DNA of 64,000 bases from Cephalopachus bancanus (lineage: Eukaryota; Chordata; Mammalia; Primates; Tarsiidae). Under the pieces are notes generated by a model. The model was not told where the DNA came from, searched no databases, and saw only the letters and a program-made list of their open reading frames with translations. Shown piece by piece: positions 1-12,900 of this stretch. The translations under genes and the position numbers were made by a program. Every line of letters starts with the position of its first letter. Within the stretch, counting starts at the first letter, position 1. The DNA lies in assembly GCA_027257055.1 (NCBI GenBank), contig JAPVLO010000003.1, forward strand, positions 14,697,501 through 14,761,500, read 5' to 3'.

Positions 1-236
1 GTTTTGAAAACTGGAAAAGTACAGCCAAATTTCTATGCAGCGATTCCATATTCTGTGTGAACATAATTTGAGAACAACTGATGAAATTACAGCCTTTATT
101 TTATACACCTAGAAACTGAGACCCAAAGAAGTCTGTGACATCACCAAAGACAGATACAGAAGTAAGCCTTAAGCCATAAATCTTCAAATTCAGGTACGTA
201 TGTACAAAGACTCCTTGGGTTGAAAAGTTATGCTTA

Positions 237-503
237 GCCAGGCATGGTGGCTCATGGCTATAATCCCAGCAATTTGGGATACCGAGGTGAGAGGATTGCC
301 TGAGCACACGGGTTCGAGACCAGTCTGGGCAACCTGGCGAAACCTCACCTCTACAATTTAAAAAAAAAAAAAAAAAATCGGCTGGGCCTCGTGGCACATG
401 CCTGTAGTTCCAGCTACTTGGAAGGCTGAGGTGGAAGGATTGCCACTGCTCTCCAGGCTGGGTGACAGAATGATACTCCAACTCGAAAAAAAAAAAAGAA
501 AGG
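237..503 (+). mobile_element. Alu SINE, right arm partly deleted
   Basis: Left arm, A-rich middle and right arm ending GATACTCCAACTCG plus A-tail. A 13-bp target-site duplication, AAAGTTATGCTTA, lies at 224-236 and 504-516. The right arm jumps from AAGGATTGCC to ACTGCTCTCCAGG, losing its GC-rich part. Confidence 0.9.
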
Positions 504-516
504 AAAGTTATGCTTA

Positions 517-1310
517 AATTTATAACTCAAAGAATTATGTTTCAGATGTCTAATGATTTGTGTACCTTAACAGCATGAAAATGTGCTGAAAGAAATTTTC
601 ACCAATAAAAGTCAGTTTTTGAGAATAGCAAATCTAATGTAAAATCTATACTTTCTTACAGATCATAATGAGCATTTGTACAGTAAATCCACACAATAAA
701 TTCAATGTTTAGTAAACAGCACAATATATTTAAAGTGCAGTAATTATGTATTTTTAAATTTAGAAGCTTGGATGTATTTTTCTCATTATGTGTCTGTCAT
801 TCTGGTCACATATTTTTACTAGGATTCAATTCTGGGTATCACTAACTTGAGATTTGGAATTTTAAATATAGAAATGTATTATTGTAGAGTTGCATCAACC
901 ATATGCACATGACAGAGAGAGAGGGAGAGAGATAGGAAAGAAAATTGAAACTGGGCAAGCAATTTGGTTATAGATCCTGCTGCTGAACACGTACCCTGGG
1001 TGGGGGTGATGAGTGTAGAGATCTGCAGCCTGTCTGTTCACATTAGTTGATAGAATACTTTACCACTTTATCAAGTGCAATATCAAGTCCACTGTACTGG
1101 GCAGCTGATTTGAGGGATTCTCAAAGGCAATTCTGACTGTTTAAATATCCCCCATATGAAAACTTTTGAATTAAACTTCCAGATAAAATGTGATTCTACT
1201 GTATAAATTCAATGTATCTTCTCATATGACTGGGACCACTATTGTACAGATTCAAAATGGAGAAAAATATATGAGTTGGTCCAAATGATAACTACTATAA
1301 ATTATAATGC
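517..1310. other. SVEP1 intron, no recognised feature
   Basis: AT-rich sequence with only a short GAGA run near 911-945. I see no exon, RNA gene or clear repeat. Confidence 0.6.
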
Positions 1311-1314
1311 TAAC

Positions 1315-1578
1315 CTTTTTCTTTTTCTTTTTTTTTTTTTTTGAGTTGGAGTCTCACTCTGTCGCCCAGACTGGAGTGCAGCGATCCTTCCACCTCAGCC
1401 TTCTGAGTAGCTGGAATTACAGGCATGCGCTACCACACCCGGCTGATTTTTTGATTTGTTGTAGAGATGAGGTCTCGCCAAGTTGCCCAGGCGGGTCTCG
1501 AACCCGCAGGCTCAGGCAATCCAGTCACCTCAGCCTCCCAAAGGCGCGGGATTACAGGCTGAGCCACTGAACCCGGCT
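1315..1578 (-). mobile_element. Alu SINE with internal deletion
   Basis: Reads from the poly(T) through GAGTTGGAGTCTCACTC to CCCGGC. GGAGTGCAG joins CGATCCTTCC, so about 40 bp of the right arm is missing. The flanks ATGCTAACCTTTTTC and ATGTTAACTTTTTTC look like a slightly diverged target-site duplication. Confidence 0.88.
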
Positions 1579-1593
1579 ATGTTAACTTTTTTC

Positions 1594-2190
1594 ATTTCTT
1601 TATGAAAAAAATTGTTTTTAGATGATAAAATTATTAGACTATAACTCTTTTGAAATGTTATATGAATTTTACTGAACTTATTATACTGTAGAAAATTATA
1701 TGCCTACATATATTAAAATATATATTCAGATATGTCTTTGGTATAATAGTCTTGTGAGTTAAGTACAGAGCTAGATGATTTAGATGATCCCAATACTTTC
1801 TCTAATAATATTATTAGGTTATTATTGTTTGTAAAATAGTAAATATTTTAATTTGTGAAATATATTACCAATATTGCAATAATTATAATGTGATTGAACA
1901 AGGAAAATGAGAATAAGATCAATGCTTCCTAACTACCTTTTTGTGAGGGAGTGTTGGAAGTCACAACTCTCTGACTTAAATGAGATATACACTAAAATAT
2001 ATGTATCCTTTAAGTTAAAAGAAAAGGCACAATGGCCCATAATAATTTCAAGGATACAAGCACCTGAAGTTTACAGTTAGTAATAATCACACACACACAT
2101 ACACATGTACATTCATAGAAATAAACACACACATACTTCATAAATTCTGTAAAATACTAAATCCTGGGGAGGACCTAGTATCTAGTATTT
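1594..2190. other. SVEP1 intron, AT-rich, no recognised feature
   Basis: Very AT-rich with a short CA-rich run near 2090-2135. Nothing else is recognised. Confidence 0.55.
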
Positions 2191-2335
2191 ATCCAGCACT
2201 GAACCAGGCTTTACATAGTTCCTCTAATTTTCTGCCTCCATTTTTACATAAGAAGAAACAGGTTTAGAGAAGTTACATGGCTTGTCCAAGGTCACCCATC
2301 TAGCTTGCAATGATGGAACCACGTCCACCTGTTTT
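2190..2335 (-). repeat. MIR SINE fragment
   Basis: GAAACAGGTTTAGAGAAGTT followed by CTTGTCCAAGGTCACCCATC is the reverse complement of the MIR core. Confidence 0.75.
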
Positions 2336-2559
2336 AAAAAACCTCACGTAATTTCATACTGCCAAATTGATATCTCATTTTTTTTACATAACAGCATAAG
2401 GAAGATAACACTTTCCTAATGTATATAAATAATAAAAAATATACCTCCTCAGTATGTTTATAATACCCTATAAATGTATACTAACATTTATAATATTTAC
2501 CTCAGTGATGACATCTTAACGATTCCAAGCTTTTTTTTTCATGTATGTGTGTTTGTTAT

Positions 2560-2715
2560 AATGGCACATGCATTGACTAACAAGACTCATTATCTCCATT
2601 CTGTGTGTAAGGAAATGGAGGCTCAGAGAGGTGAGTTAAATGCCTCTGGCACAAAGCTAGCTGGTGGCAGTGCTATGTTGGGACACCCAGGTCTCTGCTC
2701 CAAAGCCTGTGCCAA
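2560..2715 (-). repeat. MIR SINE fragment
   Basis: GGAAATGGAGGCTCAGAGAG, then a stretch ending CAAAGCTAGCTGGTGGCAG, is an inverted MIR core. It lies next to the last SVEP1 exon of the window. Confidence 0.72.
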
Positions 2716-2809
2716 GCACTAACCACAGAGGAGAACTGCCTCATGCTGCCTGACTCAGCTCCGTGATTCCAAGCTTTATATTGCAAAAAAGAAGAAATTT
2801 TCCTCTTAC

Positions 2810-2923
2810 CTGTGTAACCCTGTGGACACTCACAAATGAATTCCCCAACTCCGTCTTTACAAATTCCATTGTTGAGGCATGGCAGAGAGCTGCACTCATC
2901 GATGTCTGTTTCACACTTTAAGC
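2810..2923 (-). CDS. SVEP1: SVEP1 window exon 17: calcium-binding EGF domain
   Basis: 114 nt, phase 1 to 1, 38 codons. LKC closes the previous [19 protein letters not shown] and the C-x-D-x-x-x-x-F-x-C-x-C hydroxylation pattern mark a calcium-binding EGF. It ends CPQGYTG, and the last cysteine lies in the next exon beyond the window. Acceptor ATTTTAG, donor ACAG|GTAAGA. Confidence 0.96.
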
Positions 2924-3908
2924 CTAAAATGCAAACCAAGCACTGAAGGACAATCCCAGAGAGGGATTAATGGAAAACAGAACCATCATCATTTAAAGGT
3001 AATTGTTTCAATAATCTGAGTTTATAGGGGGGCAGTGGTGACGAAAAGGGTAATTCGTTAATTGCTACTGCCTATTAAGTACTTAAATAGGCACTACTTT
3101 CTAAATAGATTTAAGATATCCTTATAAGAACTCAGTGGCTCAGCCTGTAATCCTGGGCCTTGGGAGGCTGAGGTGAGTGGATTGCCTGAGCCCGCGGGTT
3201 CGAGATCCGCCTGGGCAACTTGGAAAGACCTCATCTCTACAATAAATCAAAAAATCAGCTGGGCGTGGTAGCGTGTGCCTGTAGTTCCAGCTACTTGGAA
3301 GGCTGAGGCGGAAGGATCGCCGGAGCCCAGCGGGCCGGGAGCGGCCACTGCACTTCAGTCTGGGTGACAGAGTGAGACTCCAACTCAAAAAAAAGAACAC
3401 ATAAAAGAAGTGGAGTTGGGGAGGACGTGCACATATAAACTAGGAGTTATATTAATTCCAACGTGAAAATGTGATGTCATATATACTTGCTCCACCTAGA
3501 TGAGGAGTGGAAGGAGAATTAAATCCTGCCAGATCTCAGTTCACATGCCAAGTGTCCCAGAGCGGGTTGCATCTTCCCATAGGGTGCACACTAACTTCCT
3601 ATGGGCACATTTACTGGAAACCCATATTCTTCCTCCACTCCAGGGATCCTCACCACTGGCATTAGCATCACCTGAGAACATGATAGAAATGAATATTCTC
3701 AAGCTGTCCCCAGAACTACTGAATCAGAAATTCCAGAGCAGGAGTCTAGCAATCGGTGTTTTAACAAGACTTCCAGATGATTCTGATGCATATTCATATT
3801 TGAGAACCATTTTCCTGTATTATTCTCTCTCTAAACCACTAATTTAAATAATTCTCAGACAAGATCCATTATTTCTTACAGAAGGCCAGGACAAAAATTT
3901 TTATAAAA

Positions 3909-3972
<64 letters not shown>

Positions 3973-6900
3973 GCGCGCCAGGAGTAATGAGTAGAATGCC
4001 AATATTCTTGATAGCTTTTGGTTATATTTTGTTTTCCGGTTTCCTTTTGCTTATTTTGTGGTAAATTCCTTCACTTGAGTGTCATTTTTTTTCTCATTAA
4101 AAATTTTCAAGGTGGTTGCACAAAATTTAAAAATCGGTCTAGAAGAACACAGAGTTATTTTAAATTAATTGCAATTTTTAAGGAACAGTTTATTCCCCCC
4201 CAAAATTATGTTTCTGGACTCAACTGGAATGTGAGCCAAACTGCAAAAAAAGTTATAATTCTTACATAATTCATATATAATCAAGCCCAAAGCCATATTT
4301 ATTTCTAAGCACAGCTTCCAGAAAGATAGAAACAAAACAACAAATCATAGTTATTCATAAGAACTTCCATTAGTGTGTAAGCAAATGAGAAGAATAGGGA
4401 GTTTGTTTAAAGATGTTTCTGCTGGACAATCTGTTTTACGCTGCGTGTCATACACTTAATACGTGATATGATGTAAACTTGGATATGGCTCCTGGAACTG
4501 TATTCAAATATAAATTGTGAGTTACTATGTGAGTTTTTCATAAAGAAGATAATTCTTTATTCTTCCTCCAAAGTGTGCAAAGAAAACTGTCATTTGTGAG
4601 GTACATATACTTTTTTCACCTACTGGTTATCTTGTTCGATCAAATTTTAGTGCATTTATATGATCTAATGTATTTTACAGGATATATTTAATGTGCTGAA
4701 GTTTGATACTGAAATTTACAGTAACTTTATATAAAAATAGATTACAATATGCATATCTCTATGTTACCTGTATATCCAGGTGTACAGAGACAAACATAAC
4801 CACGTCCAAGTTGTTGGCAGGTTCCACTATTGTGGCAAGGGTTTAAGAAGCATTCATGGAAAACCTACCGGTAGCAGAAAATAAATCTATCAGAGACAAA
4901 AAATTTACTTCAAAGTAATCTTGACTAAAGAGTCAGAAGGTTGTAACATTAGACAGCTGGTTCCTGTTTCCAGGTAAATTCACTCAAGCAAGCTGGACTG
5001 CTGCCTGAATAACATTGGTGTCTGCCATATGTGGGCACAAACATTATATATTATTCTTGTGTGGTGTTCTGGTAAGCCCAAGCTGTGTTTCTAAATGCTA
5101 GCTGCATGTTAGAATCCATTTGATATATTTTAAAACAAGGCCCCAGCTGATGCCAGCTATATTGGAATCTCTGGGAGCAAAGTCTATACATTTTTAAAAG
5201 TCGACCTGGTTCTTTTAAAAATCACCGCACTGTTTTCCATAGCTGCACTATTCACAATAGCAAAAACATGGAACCAACCCTGCTGCCCATCGAAAGTGGA
5301 CTGGATAAAGAATATGGGGTATATTTACACGATGGAGTATTATGCAGCCATAAAGAATGACAAAACTATGGACTTTTGCAGCAACCTGAATGATTTAGAG
5401 TTCATCATACTCAGTGATCTATCACAGAAACAAAGAACTGAATACCCCATGTTCTCAATTATAAGTGGGTCTTGAAAATTTATCACAATACTAGAAGAAA
5501 AGGATCAGCAGTAATGGGACACTGCTGGAGGAGGGGGACACATAACCTCACTAAGGGTACCGGATCCTAAATCAGGTGAAGTGAGAACCAGATGGAGGCC
5601 CAAACTTCACCTGCTTGTAAACCACTGATGTACTTAATCCTGACTTGTACCCCACATCTTTATAATAAAATAAAATAAAAAACAAACAAACAAAAAGTTG
5701 GCCTATTCTAGAAAAGCTGGATTCGATTATTCCTCCAGATACGAGAGCCGCTGTGTTAGGGGCTCCTACAAATTTCTTTGTCCACTAGGATCATTTTCAA
5801 ACATAACTTATAAAGCTCCAACAAGTCATTACATTTGGACAAGTCTATAGGAAGTTAAAATAAGAAATATAGCTTCGTTATTCTTAAAAACACTCAAAGC
5901 CAGGGAATTCATGACATTGGGATAGATGAATTCAGAGTAATGGCTGAATCTACCAAAATAATCAGACTTAAAAACTAGTCTTTAAAAAAAATAAAAACAA
6001 CTGGCTTAGTTATGTTCATGAGTCATGCTAGTTAATTTTTTTAGATTCATGTCTTATTCCAATAAATAATTTTTTTCTGGCAAAGAAATTTAAATAACTT
6101 TCATGAAAGTTGAGTAACTCTTTCTACCAATCAGAAAAAGGTCGGCTAAACAAAATGCCCTTACTTAAACAATAGGTTCTGTTTCTGGGTTAATTATTAG
6201 TGAGTCAAATGCCCCCCTATATCTACTCATTCTTGTTGCCAGACACTGCGGGAAAAACTACCATTTTTGGTAGTTAGAACATCTAATGTTGCATTTTTGG
6301 AAAGCTCTTGTTAGAAGACAAAAATAAACATTGTTCATTTCCAAAATTCATAAGTCTTGATTAATTAAAGCTTTATTCCTGGTGGTTTTCCTCTGCGTGA
6401 CATGTAAAATGACAAATTGTTTTCCAAGCATTCTATCAGAGAAAACTCCATACATAATAGACTTGCCTGACTGCTGACTTCGTACTTCTTTATGACATGT
6501 CCAGGAGAGGCAGGGGGAACTATACTTTCCTCCGCTGCAGAGAAAGTTGAAATAAAACCTAATAAATTAATAGAAAAACATGTCAGTGTGAGGTAGTTAT
6601 TGCTAAAAAGTAGACTATAGCTAAATACTATGGTCAAGAGTCTGGTTATCAGAGTGGGTAAAGCCACATATTATTTTTGTTTCAGTAATATTAAAAACGA
6701 GACCACAGAGATGGATGGCATATGACATCAAATCCTAGACAAATCCAAAAAATTCCAAATTTCTTTCCAAGAGATTTGGAAGTTATCAAGTTCAGCATTT
6801 CTAAAACAAGACTCTTTGAACCATGGTCACCAAAAAAACCTCAAAAGCACAATTTAACAAGTCCAGATGTCCAAATCTACTGAAAACAGTCGTTTTCAGA

Positions 6901-9900
6901 ACTGAACCTACTACAGAGATAGGCAAAAGTAAGTGTCCAACATGGGATTATGAAAGAAATGAAACATCATCTTACTTGAACAATCTGTGATGGATCTAGT
7001 ACCAGTGGTAAGTGTAGTTCCATAAAAGGGACAAGCCAAGCAGAAAGCCTTCCCGGAATCAGGTTGGTAATAGTCTCGAGGACACGGGTAACAAGGCATT
7101 AGCCCAGAACGTGAGAATTCTCCTACTGGACAAGGTACTGAAAAGGTAAAAACAAATCATTTGTGGTGTATATGAAGCAACACACCCTATATTTTAAAAA
7201 AGTTCCTTAATCTTTGATCATAAGAAACCTATTGAATTACTTATATAATCCCTTCTTTGTTGAAAACCCATACCATATTATCACCTAGGTAAATGTTTTG
7301 TAGGGTTTCCTTTCTGTCTTTAGTAACACGCATTAGCTTAATAAGATTAAAATTGGCCATATAGTATTATATTCTGACTTTTCCACTTATCATTGTATCA
7401 TAAGTATTTCCTAGGTTATTAAACTATTTTAACAAATAAAAAATATTGCATCCCATTACAGACCATATTTGACCTAACATTTTTTTTCCATTATTAGGTA
7501 TTTAGGCTGTTTCCATTTGTTTGCTATTATAAATAATACTGAAATAATTTTTTTGCATCAATGTTTGATTATTTCCTTGGGATAATGGTTGAATTTGAGT
7601 AGCTGAATTTTAGTAGCTGAATAGATCTAAAAATGTTTTAAAAAATGAGAACCATTGATATACAATGCCAAATCATTAAGAAAAAGGGGAGTTTCAATTA
7701 ACATTCCCGTCAACAATGTAGGAAATCTTCACACTGCATGTCCTTTCGGCACTGATGATTATTAAATTTTTTCAGTTTGAAATTGAAAATGAAATTGCAG
7801 GTATTTTGATTTGTATTTTGACAATAAAGTTATTTTCTTCTTATACTTATTAGAAACTTTATTTCTTCAGTATAGTTGTCTATTATTTATTGAGGATCCT
7901 TTATGATTATTTCATATATTAAGGATATGAATCTTTTACATGCTTAGAGTAAATATTTCTGCCAGTTTGTGTTTTGCTTGTTAATTTTATTTAACTACTT
8001 TCATTGAACAAGTAATTAATTTTGACTCTTATTTAATATGAAATAACATAAGGCAATGGATTTGTCTATGAAAACAGCTTTAGCCAAATCATAGTAATTT
8101 GATAATTAATATTCTTATTATTTATTTTCTAAATAATATGAATCACAATTTTATTTTTGACAATGACATTTTGAAGGGATGGTTTAAATGTATAAATGTT
8201 TGGAATATGTACGTATTTACTTAAGCTTTTATTATTAATTTCCATTTTTATCACCAATTTATTTTACCACCCTGCTTACTTTCTTTTTGTATTTATGTGT
8301 CTGGCAATCTTTTTTATTTTTAACCTTTCACTGTTATTTTGTGTTAGACATGCTTTTTGAAAACAACATTCAGTTGGGCATTGTTATTTAACCAAATCTG
8401 AAATTCTCTTGCCAATAATAGGTAGACTATTAACCCAAATAAAAAATAACCTCAAATATAACATGAGGTTGGTTTTTCTCCAATAAATCTTGACTGTATT
8501 TGAAACTGGGCAGTGGGGCAGAGTTACTCGTGACTGAAATCTTTGATTGGGATTTGAGACAGTGATCCAAATATGAATTCAGGTTGGATGTGTTCTTTCC
8601 CTGCATGAACTGGCCCTAAAACCGCTATAAACAGAGAAAACTACTAAGACTTATCTGCATAAATGTAATTATGGAAGACAGAACATAAAGAAGTAGCTAC
8701 TCAGGGTATCAGCATACTTGTCCTTTTGGTTTCAGATTCTTGATAATAAAAACTAGTACAGTAGAAAAAATTAGCAATATGGTTGAAAAATGTAGTGAAG
8801 TACTGAAGTTTAAGGGAGCAGGATACACCAAGTAATGGCATCTTTATTTATTTATTTATTTTTGGTTTGAGGAATAAGCAAAGCATTGAGGTAATCTCAA
8901 GAAGTTTAGATAAAAGTTCTTAAGCAAAAATAGGCAGCCAAATGTTTTGCTAAGGAACTCTTTAGCTGGGTTTGGTGGTTCAGCCTGTAATCCTGCGCCT
9001 TGGGAGGCTGAGGTGAGTGCATTGCCTGAGCCCGCGGGTTCTAGACCCGCCTGGGCAGCTTGGCGAGACCTTATCTCTACAATAAATCAAAAAATCAGCC
9101 GGGCATGGTACCGCGTGCCTGTAATTCCGGCTACTCGGAAGGCTGAGGCGGAAGGATCGCTGGAGCCCAGCAGGTCGAGGTTGCAGTGGCCAGGAGCAGC
9201 CACTGCACTCCAGTCTGGGTGACAGAGTGAGACTCCAACTCAAAAAAAAAAAAGGAACTCTTTTACGTCCCTGATTGACAAAAAGCCAAAAGTTGAATCA
9301 AGAGATGGCAGAAGATATCATAGATATTACTGCCAATTTAGAAAAAATTATTTCTCATAGGTTTTACATTTTTAAACTGTAATCATCTTTGTTTCACTAA
9401 GAACAAGTCTATCTACTCTTTGATAGATATCAGAGTTTTAGACAGAGCTCTGTTATTTGCACAAACTGTGAACTTGCTAAGTTTAAAATGAGATTTCTGG
9501 GGTAAACCCCTCAGGTTCCCTCCCACTGTGGGAGCTTTTCTGTCTTCTCAATAAATCCTGCTTTCAAAAAATAAAATTAAAAAAAAATAAAATGGGCATT
9601 CTAAGTCTTAAGTTTTCAAAAATGATAGCCTATTTGGAAAAGGTAACTTCCACACAGCGAATTAAGTAAATTGAAAGCATCAATCTTCCAGTGGTAAAGC
9701 TATAAAGTTTTTGCTTGAGGGAACATCTATGAATATAGGTATAAAGTTTTTGCTTGAGGGAACATCTATCAATATGTATGAAATACTAAAAAGATAAATG
9801 CCATCAGTAAACTAAAGATGTTATAATGAATTAAACTGTTTAAAGATGTTATAATGAATTAAACTTTTTTTACATACAAATTTTTCCAGCACAAACTAAA

Positions 9901-12900
9901 GTTTAAAAAAAAAGATGTTTATGGGCCCTAGAAATTGACAGAATGTAAAAAATTATACTAAGATGCAATAGTAATAAAATATTAGATTAAAAATAAATAT
10001 GCATATTGGCCTCTCAAATTAGCTCACTCAATCATCGTAATGTCTATACTTTTTAGGACAGAAATGCAAAATGAATTTGCAAGTGCAATTAGTTTAAATT
10101 ACATTCCAAGGGCAGACAGTTGTCATCAGAAATATATTTTTCTATAGTGGTCAATTAGTATTTGATATATTATTTATATGTATACAAATAATATACGCAT
10201 ATATAAACATACACATATTAATAGTACTATTAAATACATGATATAGTACTAAACATATACACATACAAATACACAATTCCTAATTAACAAATGTCATGAG
10301 GAAAGAGGAGGAATGTTTTATTTTAAATCTTGGCCAAACAAGTTTCTGAGTCAAGAAAGATGGGACAAACCCTTTTTGCCTCCTCTATTATTGAGAGAGA
10401 GAAAAAAAATCTAAGCCAAACATAATACTAAAATCAAATTTAAAACAGTGTATTATTTAAATTTTGATCAGGAAAAAATGCTGTATCACTTGTGCTGTTT
10501 CCTGTTAGTGTTAAAGACAACACATACAGACCTGAAGCCAAGTGGATTTAGCCTTTTAAATGGGTTGTTTTTATTACAGCTAATACCATTTTATTGTATA
10601 TTAAAAATATGCTAAGAGAATTTCAGATTCTATACACCTCCCCCTCATACACACATACAAAACGGTAACTATGTGAGATAATGTATATGTATATAAATAT
10701 AATACTTTAAAATTTTTTTGTATCTTGTATACCTCAAATATCTACAATAATAAATAAATAAATCCATTTCCTAAGACAAAGTCAGAGGTCTCTGAGCCTC
10801 CTTTTAACTTCATCCTGGAGGATCAAGGTAAGAGATAATATGATTCTGGTCCAAAAGTCATCTTTCTTTCTTCTAATCATATATTAACAACAACAACAAA
10901 AATCATCTGTGGAACTTATTTAGATAAGAATAATTTTTTAAATGAAAAATTTAAAACTCTTGAGCTTATAGTTACAAATCTAAGATGACCTAACAAGTTA
11001 TGAAAGGTAAAATGCATGGAGAATATATTACTTTAACACAGTAATATCCTTAAATATAATTTCTATATTGATTAATAATATTTTAAGTGCAATAGGATAA
11101 ATGATTGAAATATATGATATATTAATGAAAAATAAGGGCAGCCCCTTGGGTTCCCTCCCACTGTGGGACCTTTTCTGTCTTCGCAATAAATCCTACTTTC
11201 TCATCTAAAAAGAAAAAAAAAAGTAAGATAAACTATATAACATATCCATAAAAATAAACCATTCTGAAAGATAGAAAATAAAAAGGGAAGACAGAAAGAA
11301 AGAAGAAAAGAAGGAAGCAAAGAAAAAAAAGAAAGAAACAAAAAGAAAGGGTGAGATGAAAACTAAAAAATACATATGGAAGGGACTTTAAGTTTGAAGT
11401 AAGATGTTGTTTATCTAGCACCATAAGAAAGTGTTGAATTTTGTTATTCTCAGTTCTCACTCATGACAAGCAGAATGTGGTTAAATGTACTAGGAATATT
11501 AGGAGAAATGAGCTGGCAGTTTAGAGACTTTCTGGGAATTATAACTGCTTAATTATAATAATTTTGTATTAGAAAAACCTCAAGGCTTATTCAGAAAGCT
11601 AAAAAAATTGTCACACATAAACTTGTTTCACTGTAAAAATTTGAGTTGCTTTTGTGGTTGGAGGAAGTGGAGACTGGGAGAGAGTTTTTTACTGCAGACT
11701 TTTTCCCAAAATTAGTTTGTATATTGACAAAATAAGAGTCTCCAGTAGATCTATTTCAACCATACTCTGATGGCTTCTTTAACTTTCAATTAAAACATTC
11801 AAAGCTGGTATTATGCAACTGACACATGGTTTGTGAGTTTGTTAGGTCCTAGCAAAATTTTCTTCTCAACTCTTCAGTGAAACATTAGGTTGATGACTAT
11901 TGCTTGCCTAATTCCTCAGGTCTCATATACTTTTATCAACCTTGAGCCTACTAAACTGACATAATTTAAGTATATGGGGTATATAAAAATCTATAATTCA
12001 GAGTATGTTTCTCTGATTCCTTTTCTCCGATGCACTTAACTTATTAGGAGGACTACATCTCCTAAGATGCAATGTTGGACATGATCCTTCTCAGTCCGCA
12101 GATAAACTATCCACACTCCTGTTTTCTAGGAATCTCGGTCTGTAATTGAATGTAGTCGTATGTGTGGCTGGCGTGTAATGAGGGTAGGAGGTGTGTGTGA
12201 GAATGTGTCTGTGTAGCTTGAGAGAAGTGGAGAATCAGCAGGTTGGCTTCTTCAAAACATCATTCATTTAATAAGGGAACAGCTTTAAAATTTTTTGGTT
12301 GCCATAGATCTTATATTTTTAACAAGAGTGTAGAGAATGAAGGAAAATATATAATTTAAAAATATCATCTTTTAGTCAAGCATACTTGTTCTGTCTCCAG
12401 TGAGGCAGCAGATGGAAGCCAACAACTTTTTGTTTTTAATCCAGTTTCATTGACCTTTCAAAGTACAGTAGTTACAATTTTTTTTTTTTTAATCTCTGGC
12501 AATAGGTTGAATTTGACTGTCAGTCCTAGTATTGTTGTCATTCTAAGTTTTCATCTTTTATTTTTGTTTACATCTTCATAAGTATTTTGCTGGAAAACTA
12601 TACTCTGTAAAGGATGTTAGAAATATTTAAAAACTGGAACTCTAGCATTTTTACTTTACTTAAACAAAGGTTTCTTAACATGTGATCACTAAACCAGTAG
12701 AACCATCATTATCTGACAACTAGTTCGAAATAAAAATACGCAGACTTCTCCTTAGACCTACTGAATAAAAAACTCTGGGGGTAAGGCCATGCAATCTGTA
12801 TCTTAACATGCCCTCTGTGCTAACATTTGAGGACCAAAACTAGTGACTCAACTTTTCCTGTTACTTTAGAATCATCTGGGGAAACTTACAAAGAAAACCA

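Noticed and set aside
1307..1570. Open frames in and around Alus (also near 101-481, 3140-3400, 8947-9243, 21783-22064, 23403-23687, 27815-28075 and 56152-56643)
   Set aside because: They follow Alu sequence, repeat the same phrases ([20 protein letters not shown]) and have no gene context.
3500..3847. 115-codon plus-strand frame
   Set aside because: Most of it overlaps a MER5-like repeat, and it has no homology that I recognise.
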